DNA of 64,000 nucleotides from Deinococcus metalli (GTDB lineage: Bacteria; Deinococcota; Deinococci; Deinococcales; Deinococcaceae). The notes under the pieces were generated by a model, which searched no databases, was not told the origin of the DNA, and saw nothing but the letters and a program-made list of their open reading frames with translations. Every line of letters starts with the position of its first letter. Within the stretch, counting starts at the first letter, position 1. The stretch covers positions 43,799 through 107,798 of the forward strand of contig NZ_JACHFK010000015.1 of NCBI RefSeq assembly GCF_014201805.1, written 5' to 3'. The position numbers and the translations under genes are program-made. Positions 54,528 through 61,779 of this stretch are shown piece by piece.

Positions 54528-55417
54528 GCCGCGCCGCCCAGCAGGTCGGCGTACGCGTCGGCCAGGGGCTGCGGCTTGCTCTGCACGTCCACCGGCTTCA
54601 GGTCGGCCAGGGCGGCCAGCAGGGCGCCGGGTTCGCCCTGCACCTGCACGGTCAGCGTCCGGCCCTGCACCTCACAGTCCTGGACGCCCGGCACGGCCCG
54701 GAGACGCTGGATGGCGCCGGCGGGCAGCACGTCCGGCAGAATGGCCTGAACGATGGTGTGCTGCGCGCGGAGGTCGTCGAGGTCGGCCTCAAGAATGATC
54801 CGGCCGCCTCTGAGGAACGCTCCACGGTCGGCGAGCCCCTCGACTTCAGGCAGCACGTGCGAACTGAGCAGCACGCTGTTGCCGTTGGACGCGTAGGCGA
54901 CGAGAAGCTGGGCAAGTCGCCGGCGGTGATCCGGGTCGAGCCCGTTGGTCGGCTCATCGAGCAGCAGCAACTCGGTGCTGCTGCCCAGGGCGTAGGCGAG
55001 CGCCAGGCCCATGCGCTGCCCGGTGCTCAGGCGGCCCGCCCGCTGATCCAGCGGCACGTGCAGATCGGCGGCACTCTCCAGGGCCCGCTCCAGACTCCAG
55101 CGCGGGTAAATCCGGCGACCAAACTCAAAGTGCGTGCGCGCCGTTTCCTGCGGCATGACGGCGCCACCGGTGGGCACGTACGTCACGCGCCCGCGCACCT
55201 GCGGGCCAGTAACGTTCTCGGGCAGATCCAGCACGCGCACGGTGCCGCCCTGGCGCGGATGCAGGCCCAGGACGCTGCGCATCAGGGTCGATTTGCCGCT
55301 GCCGTTCTGGCCGAGCAGCGCGGTGATCGAGCCCTGCGGCACCTGCAGATCGGCCCCGCGCAGCACCGTCCGGCGACCGTGCCGGGCGACCAGACCCGCC
55401 ACCTGCAACGCCGTCAC
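54524..55417 (-). CDS. ABC transporter ATP-binding protein
   Basis: A protein of 297 residues with Walker A 'GQNGSGKST' (about 36-44), signature 'LSTGQRMGLALAYALG' and Walker B 'LLLLDEPTNGLDPD'. Overlaps both the GntR gene (ATGA) and the permease gene by 4 nt, a three-gene operon. Energises the permease at the inner membrane. Confidence 0.93.
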   Translation of the reverse strand: MTALQVAGLVARHGRRTVLRGADLQVPQGSITALLGQNGSGKSTLMRSVLGLHPRQGGTVRVLDLPENVTGPQVRGRVTYVPTGGAVMPQETARTHFEFGRRIYPRWSLERALESAADLHVPLDQRAGRLSTGQRMGLALAYALGSSTELLLLDEPTNGLDPDHRRRLAQLLVAYASNGNSVLLSSHVLPEVEGLADRGAFLRGGRIILEADLDDLRAQHTIVQAILPDVLPAGAIQRLRAVPGVQDCEVQGRTLTVQVQGEPGALLAALADLKPVDVQSKPQPLADAYADLLGGAA

Positions 55418-55848
55418 AGGGCCTCCCGTTCCCTGGACAGGGTGAACTGCTCGAACAGGGCGCGGAGGTCGGCCAGCGTCAGGCCGCTCGCGGTCATGCG
55501 GTGCAGGAGGTCATGCAGTTCCTCAACCAGGGCCTGCCGGCCCGCCTCAGTGACCGAGGGGGTCGCGGGCGCCGTCCGGACGGTCGTGCCCGCCCCAGCC
55601 CGGCTCTCGATCAGGCCCTGACGCTGCAATTCGGCGTACGCGCGCGTGACGGTGTTGGGGGCCAGGCGCAGGGTGGCCGCAAGATGACGCACGGTGGGCA
55701 GCGAGTCGCCCGGGCGAACGGTGCCGCGCTGGATCGCGCGGACGAAGGCCTGAGTGATCTGCAGGTAGATGGGGACGCCGCTGTGAGGATTGATCTGCGG
55801 GGTGATCCACTCCAGGACGCCACGCCCATCTGGAAGGTCTTGTGTCAT
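55414..55848 (-). CDS. GntR-family regulator (YtrA-like)
   Basis: A protein of 144 residues: an N-terminal winged helix ('PIYLQITQAFVRAIQRGTVR' to 'LAPNTVTRAYAELQRQGLIE') and a short helical C-terminus, as in YtrA-type GntR regulators of ABC transporters. Start at 55848 chosen because it opens the domain and TATCAT lies 4 nt upstream. It probably represses its own operon through the dyad at 55841-55860. Confidence 0.9.
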   Translation of the reverse strand: MTQDLPDGRGVLEWITPQINPHSGVPIYLQITQAFVRAIQRGTVRPGDSLPTVRHLAATLRLAPNTVTRAYAELQRQGLIESRAGAGTTVRTAPATPSVTEAGRQALVEELHDLLHRMTASGLTLADLRALFEQFTLSREREAL

Positions 55849-55860
55849 TAGAATGATACA
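55841..55860. promoter_or_regulatory. GntR operator over the operon start
   Basis: TGT(G/A)TCATT-AG-AATGA(T/C)ACA, a 20-nt near-palindrome covering the start codon and -10 region of the GntR-ABC operon; ideally placed for autorepression. Confidence 0.65.
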
Positions 55861-56159
55861 TTGATCCAATAGGCTGGGCGTGTCAAGAGGGCGGGAGTTG
55901 GGAAAGCGTCGTACACCTTCCAGGTGTCCATCTCGGCTGCAGGGGGGAAAGAGGTGAAATAAAACGGAGATCCAGATGGCCCTGTCGGTAACCGTCCGCT
56001 GCGCCGGGAAGCCACCACACCCCTGACCAATCTTTGACGAGGAGTGCCAGACCGCTTCGTGCAGTGGCTCCTCCAGCCTTCCGGCAGGGCCGCCACACCC
56101 AGGACACCGGTTCAGGGCAGGACAAGACCCCAGCTGTCCACTCCTCAGGCAGACTGGGC

Positions 56160-56198
56160 TTGACAACTCATCTCCTCAGGCGGACTATGTAGACAGAC
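56160..56198 (+). promoter_or_regulatory. Promoter and conserved element of the first PadR pair
   Basis: TTGACA at 56160, a -10-like GACTAT 17 nt later, and the 15-nt block ACTATGTAGACAGAC (56184-56198). The same block, with one change, lies upstream of the third PadR pair at 60314-60328, so it is probably a PadR operator. The gap 55861-56159 shows nothing else. Confidence 0.65.
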
Positions 56199-56267
56199 AG
56201 AGCTCTGTAGGGGCCGCAGCCGCGCGGGACGCCACGCGGTCGACGCCCACCCTCTCCCGGAGGCCCC

Positions 56268-56591
56268 ATGAACCCCGACCTGCTGCGCGGCAACCTCGAC
56301 CTGATCCTGCTCACCATCCTGGAGACCCGGCCCCTGTATGGCTTCGCCATCATCCAGGAGGCCAAAGACCGCACTGGGGGACTCCTCGACTTCAAGGAGG
56401 GCAGTCTGTACCCGGCCCTGCACCGCCTCGAACAGGACGGCCTGCTCGCCGCCCAGCTGGCGGAGCTCGGCCGCAACGGCAAGCCCCGCAAGTACTACGC
56501 GATCACCGACATCGGCCGGCAGACGCTCCAGACCAAGCGCCAGGAATTCGATGCCTTCACCGGCGCCGTGCAGCGTCTGAGCGGGAGTTGA
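56268..56591 (+). CDS. PadR-family regulator (pair 1)
   Basis: A protein of 107 residues, PadR winged helix: 'LLRGNLDLILLTILETRPLY' to 'GSLYPALHRLEQDGLLAAQL' and 'GKPRKYYAITDIGRQTL'. CGGAGG lies just upstream. It is nearly identical in layout to pair 3 and more distant from pair 2. Followed after 3 nt by its membrane partner. Confidence 0.93.
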   Translation: MNPDLLRGNLDLILLTILETRPLYGFAIIQEAKDRTGGLLDFKEGSLYPALHRLEQDGLLAAQLAELGRNGKPRKYYAITDIGRQTLQTKRQEFDAFTGAVQRLSGS

Positions 56592-56594
56592 GCC

Positions 56595-57770
56595 GTGACC
56601 TCCCGCGTGGACACCCCCCGCCCGGCCGCCGTGACGGCCTACCTGCGCCGCGCCACCTGGGGCCTACCCAGAGCCCAGCAACAGGCCCTCTGGGACGAAC
56701 TTGAAGAACATCTGCTGAGCCGCGCCGAGCGCCTCGAACTGGGCGGACTCTCACCCACCCACGCCCTTCTCCAGGCCACCCGTGAACTGGGTTCACCCAG
56801 CCGGGTGACCCTGGGCATGACCCAGGTGTACGCTATGCCAAAACTGTTGATTGCTGCCGCAACCGCCGCCCTCGCGCTCAGTGCCGCGCTGTACGCGCTG
56901 GCGGGGGGAAGCGGTGGGGGCGTCATCACCCTTCCTGTGCTGACTGTGCAACCGGTCGCCCCCTCCTGTGTCCAGGGCGTTGTTCCCAGCGGAACGTACG
57001 CAAATGTGGTGCACCAGGGCCAAGGCGTCACCTGCACCACCCCCAGCGCCTCGGACGCTCAGACGCTGTCGCTGAGCCTGGATACCCTACTGAGCCTGGC
57101 CCAGGCGCTCGGCGGCAGCGTCAAGCGCCAGCCTACTGGGTGGTACAGAATTCAGCTGGGCAGCACGACAAAGACCGGCTGGGCGGAGGTGCCGGTGTCC
57201 TTCCAGAGTGCCGGCAAACCCTACTTCTACGCCCGCACGCTGTTCGGAATCACTGACCCTCAGACCACCGTGCTCAGGGGTTACGCGCAGCCGGCGCTAC
57301 TCATCGGTGGGCACCAAGCGACCTTTGACACGCGTCGGACGCCAGCCGGCCTGGTCGGTCAGCTGTTTTACAACAGCATCACCCTGCCGCTCCTGGACTT
57401 CATTCTGCCGGAATCGGTCAATGAGACCACGTTTGGCCGCAGCGTCGCGCCGGCACAGTCCCGATACACGCACACCCTGTCGACTGCCCTGTCGCCCGAT
57501 GAGGTTGTGCTATTGGTGACCCGGCCAGCTGCCACCGGCGCCAAGACGTCGACGGACTACCGTGTGTCGATCGCGCCCGTCGGGACGGCAGGCACCGTTG
57601 CCATCAACAGCGATCAGGCCCGACTCCGCTTCGTCTCCGATCCAGCTCTGTTGGGCCCCGCTGCGGGTGGTCGCCTCAATGCCTTGCTCGTCCGGATTAC
57701 CAACATCCCACTGAGTGCGCTGAGGGAGGGCATCATCACTCCCGCTCAAGCCAACTCCGACGCCCGATAG
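56595..57770 (+). CDS. Membrane-anchored partner of PadR (HAAS-type N-terminus, pair 1)
   Basis: A protein of 391 residues from GTG. The first about 75 residues ('YLRRATWGLPRAQQQALWDE' to 'ATRELGSPSRVTLGM') form the helical HAAS-like/permease-prefix domain shared by pairs 2 and 3. One membrane helix follows (about 78-98, 'LLIAAATAALALSAALYALA'). The remaining 290 residues are an exported beta-rich domain without recognised motifs. Such proteins act as membrane sensors coupled to PadR regulators. The outer domain differs between the three copies, suggesting different signals. Confidence 0.75.
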   Translation: MTSRVDTPRPAAVTAYLRRATWGLPRAQQQALWDELEEHLLSRAERLELGGLSPTHALLQATRELGSPSRVTLGMTQVYAMPKLLIAAATAALALSAALYALAGGSGGGVITLPVLTVQPVAPSCVQGVVPSGTYANVVHQGQGVTCTTPSASDAQTLSLSLDTLLSLAQALGGSVKRQPTGWYRIQLGSTTKTGWAEVPVSFQSAGKPYFYARTLFGITDPQTTVLRGYAQPALLIGGHQATFDTRRTPAGLVGQLFYNSITLPLLDFILPESVNETTFGRSVAPAQSRYTHTLSTALSPDEVVLLVTRPAATGAKTSTDYRVSIAPVGTAGTVAINSDQARLRFVSDPALLGPAAGGRLNALLVRITNIPLSALREGIITPAQANSDAR

Positions 57771-57859
57771 ATTTCCGCCCAGTCACACTCCTGGCTGGGC
57801 GAAAATTGCTCTCCCCCAATTCATCATCAACTTCCGATATCGCTGAGCTATATTGAGCC

Positions 57860-58180
57860 ATGCCCACCCATGACGGTGACCTCGACCTCTCCCTGCTGAC
57901 CCTGCTGGAAGCCGGCGAGGCCTACGGGCTGGAGCTCGCCAAGGCCCTGCGCGAGCTGACCAGCGGCGACCTCGACCTGAACGCCGGCACCCTCTACCCG
58001 GCCCTGCACCGCCTGGAGGCGCGCGGCTGGCTCCAGAGCGACACCCGCCCCAGCGTCCGGGGCGGCCACCCCCTGCGCTACTACCGGCTCACGGACGCCG
58101 GGCAGGGCGCGCTGGACGCCAAGCGCGAGGCCTACCGCCGCTGGCACCAGGGCCTCACCGCCCGATGGGGGTCAAGGTGA
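57860..58180 (+). CDS. PadR-family regulator (pair 2)
   Basis: A protein of 106 residues, PadR fold ('LSLLTLLEAGEAYGLELAKA', 'GTLYPALHRLEARGWLQSDT', 'LRYYRLTDAGQGAL'). More diverged from the other two. TATATT at 57849-57854, 5 nt before the ATG, indicates a leaderless transcript, and the ACTATRTAGACAGAC block is absent upstream. Confidence 0.93.
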   Translation: MPTHDGDLDLSLLTLLEAGEAYGLELAKALRELTSGDLDLNAGTLYPALHRLEARGWLQSDTRPSVRGGHPLRYYRLTDAGQGALDAKREAYRRWHQGLTARWGSR

Positions 58181-59325
58181 ATGCGCTGGAAGCCTACTTA
58201 CGGCGGGCCAGCCGGGGCCTGCCCCGCGCCCACGGACGCCGGGTGCGCGAGGAACTCCGCGGCAGCGTGCTCGAGCGCGCCGCCGAGCATCAGGTCGCCG
58301 GGCACGGGGCCGAGCACGCCCTGGAGCTCGCCCTGCGGGAGTTTGGCGATCCCGTTCGCCTCGCCCGGGGCATGCAGCGGCTGTACAGCGTGCCGCGCCT
58401 CACCCTGCTGGCCCTGACCCTGAGCGGCCTGGGCGGCCTCATCACGCTGGGCATGATCCAGATGCCGCGCGCGGGCGCACTGGCCGCCCTGGTGCAGCCG
58501 GGCACCGACCTCAGCTGCCGGCCGGCCCCGCAGACTCCGTGGTGGGCAGTGCCCGGTGCCTGGGCGACCTGCAAGGCGAGCCGGGTGACCGACCACGGAG
58601 TCTTCCGGCTGGCCGACCTGCGCCGGGCACTCGAGGCCCAGGGTGCCCAGACCCGCGTCGTCAACACGTACTCGCTGTACGTCCGCTTTCCTGGCCAGCA
58701 CCGGGAGGAACGCCTGGATCTCTCCATGGCCCTGCACTCCAGAAGTGGTGAGGCCCTGCTCGACAAGTACCGGCTGCTGTCCATCCTGGACGACCTGAGC
58801 GTCCCGGTCGCCCTGCGCGGCCTGCTCAACCCCACCCTGATGCTCGGCCCGCTGGAGGTGCCGCTCGGCACCCGGGCGGCACCGGTGCACGCGGCCGATC
58901 TGTTCGCCCACCGCGCCCTGCAGCTGGTGACCCCGGCGCTCACCCACGCGCTGCCCCGGGGAGCGTCCAGCGGGCTGGCCATCGTCGGGGCGACCTTCGA
59001 CGAGCGCGCGGCCCCACGGTTGGCACTCCAGAACAGTGATGGGCAGCTTTTCGCGTTGGTCGACAACCTCGACTGTCTGCCGGAAGCCAGGCCGCGCTGT
59101 GACGGGCTGATGCTGCGGGTGCGGGCCGCTGGGGGCGGCAGCGTGCCGCTGCGCCCGAATGTGTGGACAGGGCAGACGCCCGCGCTGGTCGCCTCGCCCG
59201 CCGCCTTCCTGAACGCGACCAGAAGGGGCCGCGCGGCCGTCCTGATCTGGCAGCTGGACACCCGGGACGTGCGGGACATCAGGGTGCGGCCGGTGACGGG
59301 AGAGCGGCTGACGCCGCCGACCTGA
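58177..59325 (+). CDS. Membrane-anchored partner of PadR (pair 2)
   Basis: A protein of 382 residues from the GTG overlapping the PadR stop (GTGA); an ATG 12 nt earlier is also possible. HAAS-like N-terminus ('YLRRASRGLPRAHGRRVREE'), a membrane helix near 78-98, then a beta-rich outer domain containing 'DLSCRPAPQTPWW' and 'NLDCLPEARPRCDG' with possible disulfides. Same architecture as pairs 1 and 3, different outer domain. Confidence 0.72.
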   Translation: MNALEAYLRRASRGLPRAHGRRVREELRGSVLERAAEHQVAGHGAEHALELALREFGDPVRLARGMQRLYSVPRLTLLALTLSGLGGLITLGMIQMPRAGALAALVQPGTDLSCRPAPQTPWWAVPGAWATCKASRVTDHGVFRLADLRRALEAQGAQTRVVNTYSLYVRFPGQHREERLDLSMALHSRSGEALLDKYRLLSILDDLSVPVALRGLLNPTLMLGPLEVPLGTRAAPVHAADLFAHRALQLVTPALTHALPRGASSGLAIVGATFDERAAPRLALQNSDGQLFALVDNLDCLPEARPRCDGLMLRVRAAGGGSVPLRPNVWTGQTPALVASPAAFLNATRRGRAAVLIWQLDTRDVRDIRVRPVTGERLTPPT

Positions 59326-59375
59326 GGGAATGAGCGGGGTTCCGGTGGATCACCCGTCTGAGGTCTGTCCCCCGC

Positions 59376-60167
59376 CTACAGCGGCCAGGTGTAGAACGCC
59401 CGGATCCACTCCCGAAAGGCGGCGTAGCGATCCCCCAGCAGGGCCCGCATCTGCCGATCCTGCTCGGCCAGGTACGCCCGCACGGCTGGGTCACGGGCCA
59501 CCTCGGCCGCCGGCGACGAGGCGCTGAAGGGGCCGGTGAACACCTGGGCGCGGTCGGCCCCCACCAGGTCGTCGAAGCGGCGCTGCTCGGCTGGAGTCAG
59601 GGTCAGTAACGCCGCCCGGGACGCCGGCTGGTTGTCCCACACGAAGGATAGCACCGGCTTCTTGCCCCAGGGATCGTTGCGGAGGCGCACGGCGGCGGGC
59701 AGATCCACGGTCGCCGTGACGGCCCAGTCCCAGCGCTGACCATCCGGCGACACGGCGTCGAAGCCGCTGTGCAGGATGAAGCGCTGCCCCCCGACCGGGA
59801 CGGTCACGAGGTCGGCGCGGATCAGGCGGTACAGGGTGTCCACGTCAGGCGCCGTAAACGGCGCGCCGAAGGCGGCCCCGAAGAAGGCAGCCATTACCGC
59901 ACGTTTCTCGCGGGCCGTGCCCTGGGTGTCCCGCAGGACATAGCGGGCGACTGTGACCCGCCCGCCCTCTCGCCACACGCGCAGTTCAGCCGCCGGACTG
60001 CCCTTCAATCCATAGATCAGCACCTGCTCCTCATCCCCCGGCGTGAGGGTAGCCACCAGGCGGCAGCCGGACGCGAGGCAGAACGGGGTGCCCAGCAGGG
60101 GCGGTTCGGCGCCGCCGGCGAGCGAAGAAGAGACCAGTAGGGACAGCGCGAGGGCGAGGGGGCGCAC
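59376..60167 (-). CDS. Exported hypothetical protein
   Basis: A protein of 263 residues from GTG with a signal peptide ('LALALSLLVSSSLAGGAE') and an early Cys pair ('PFCLASGCRLVATLTPGDEE'). The remainder is alpha/beta with no recognised motif. It faces the second PadR pair (convergent) and diverges from the third. Possibly a substrate or sensor of the nearby transporter, but nothing direct shows it. Confidence 0.65.
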   Translation of the reverse strand: MRPLALALSLLVSSSLAGGAEPPLLGTPFCLASGCRLVATLTPGDEEQVLIYGLKGSPAAELRVWREGGRVTVARYVLRDTQGTAREKRAVMAAFFGAAFGAPFTAPDVDTLYRLIRADLVTVPVGGQRFILHSGFDAVSPDGQRWDWAVTATVDLPAAVRLRNDPWGKKPVLSFVWDNQPASRAALLTLTPAEQRRFDDLVGADRAQVFTGPFSASSPAAEVARDPAVRAYLAEQDRQMRALLGDRYAAFREWIRAFYTWPL

Positions 60168-60288
60168 ACCTCAGGCTAGGGAGTGGAAGCTGACGGCAGG
60201 TGAGCAGCGTGGAGGCGGCATGGGGCACGCGCGCTCACGAATCCGGGGGCGATCCAGTGCAGAGTCCGGCCCCACCTCGGTTACGCCC

Positions 60289-60328
60289 TTGACATCTACA
60301 TCTTCTTAGACACACTATATAGACAGAC
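60289..60328 (+). promoter_or_regulatory. Promoter and conserved element of the third PadR pair
   Basis: TTGACA at 60289, CACTAT as -10 18 nt later and ACTATATAGACAGAC at 60314-60328, 14 of 15 identical to the block at 56184. Predicted PadR operator. Confidence 0.65.
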
Positions 60329-60350
60329 TAGAATACGGAGGGTGGTGGAC

Positions 60351-60677
60351 ATGAACCCAGACCTGCTGCGCGGCAACCTCGAGCTGATCCTGCTCTCCAT
60401 CCTGGAGGCGGGCCCCCTCTACGGCCTGGCGATCATCCAGGAAGCGAAGGGCCGCACGAACGGCTACTTCGACTTCAAGGAGGGCAGCCTGTACCCGGCC
60501 CTCTACCGCCTGGAACGAGACGGCCTGCTGGTGGCCGAGACCGGCGAGATCGGCGGCCACGGCAAGCCGCGCAAGTACTACCGGCTGACCGAAGCGGGCC
60601 AGGCCCAGCTGCGGCACAAACGCCAGGAGTACGCAGCGTTCCAGCGGGCCATGCGGCACGTGACTGGTGGCGCGTGA
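60351..60677 (+). CDS. PadR-family regulator (pair 3)
   Basis: A protein of 108 residues from the ATG at 60351, strongly similar to pair 1 ('NPDLLRGNLELILLSILEAG', 'FDFKEGSLYPALYRLERDGL'). Overlaps its partner by GTGA. Likely shares its operator type with pair 1 and may cross-regulate it. Confidence 0.93.
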   Translation: MNPDLLRGNLELILLSILEAGPLYGLAIIQEAKGRTNGYFDFKEGSLYPALYRLERDGLLVAETGEIGGHGKPRKYYRLTEAGQAQLRHKRQEYAAFQRAMRHVTGGA

Positions 60678-61711
60678 GCGTGGCCACGCCCCCCCGCCTG
60701 CTCGCCTACCTGCGCCGGGCCACTCTCGGCCTGCCCCGCCACCGCCGGCAGGAGCTGTGGGACGAACTCGAAGACCACCTGCTCACCCGCAGCCGCCACC
60801 TGCAGGCCTCAGGCCACTCGCCGGACGCTGCCCTGGGACAGGCCCTGACGGAACTCGGCGCGCCCACCCGGGTCAGCGTGGGGATGGGCCGGGTCTTCCA
60901 GGTCAGACCCCTGACCTTCGCCCTGGGACTGCTGATGGCCTCGGCGACGCTGCTGGCCCTGCGGCCTGCCCCGGCCCCCGAGGTGCTGAATGTGCCCTCT
61001 CCGCTGGCCGCGTTCCAGGACTGCGCGGGAGCGCTGCCCTCTTGCCTGACCTCCACGCCGGGAGACGTCTGGTTGCAGCCTGAAGAGGTCGCCGCCGCGC
61101 TAAAACGCCAGGGCGTTCAGGCCAGCGTGAACAAGAACGGCGAAGTCATCATCATCTGGCAGGAAAAACAGATCACCGTGCCGACGTTCCTGACCGCTGG
61201 AGGTCAACCCTTCGTCGGCGCCGCCACCCTGACAGGTGTGCTGATGCAGGTCGAGCCCAGGCTGAGGGTGTGGGGCTACAACCGCATGCCCATCCTGCAG
61301 GCCGGTTCCGTGTCGCTGACCCTCTCCCCGGCCCAGGGCCAGATGACCAGCGCGGCCTACTACCGCAGCCTGGGACGCGTGCTGGTGGGGAAGTGGATGG
61401 CGGGAGTGACCGTCAAGCCCAGTTCCAGTAGTGACCCGCTGCACCGCCTGACCACTGCCCTGGCCCCTGGGGAGGTCGTGATGCTGGTGACCCGGAACGC
61501 GGACGGTTCCGTAGCGTTCGACGTCACGCCCGTGGGCACCAATGGCCGGGTCAGGCTGCACAGTCCCCACGCTCAGCTGACGCTTGTGACGACGGTCGGC
61601 GAGCTGCGACCGACTTCTGACCCGTTGATTCCCGCCCTGCTCGTGCGCCTCACGAACGTGCCGTTGGGGACTCCAGCTCCAGACACCGTGCCCGCCGACC
61701 TCCAACCCTGA
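60674..61711 (+). CDS. Membrane-anchored partner of PadR (pair 3)
   Basis: A protein of 345 residues from GTG. HAAS-like N-terminus ('YLRRATLGLPRHRRQELWDE'), a membrane helix near 78-96 ('LTFALGLLMASATLLAL') and a beta-rich exported part ending 'LLVRLTNVPLGTPAPDTVPA'. The ending resembles pair 1 ('LLVRITNIPLSALREG'), so pairs 1 and 3 are recent paralogues. The ABC permease gene follows after 68 nt. Confidence 0.73.
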   Translation: MSVATPPRLLAYLRRATLGLPRHRRQELWDELEDHLLTRSRHLQASGHSPDAALGQALTELGAPTRVSVGMGRVFQVRPLTFALGLLMASATLLALRPAPAPEVLNVPSPLAAFQDCAGALPSCLTSTPGDVWLQPEEVAAALKRQGVQASVNKNGEVIIIWQEKQITVPTFLTAGGQPFVGAATLTGVLMQVEPRLRVWGYNRMPILQAGSVSLTLSPAQGQMTSAAYYRSLGRVLVGKWMAGVTVKPSSSSDPLHRLTTALAPGEVVMLVTRNADGSVAFDVTPVGTNGRVRLHSPHAQLTLVTTVGELRPTSDPLIPALLVRLTNVPLGTPAPDTVPADLQP

Positions 61712-61779
61712 CCTGTTCCCCCCCTGCTCCCGGCGGCACCCGCCCCCGGGCGGCTTGTGGCCTTCCAGGAGGTCTCCCC

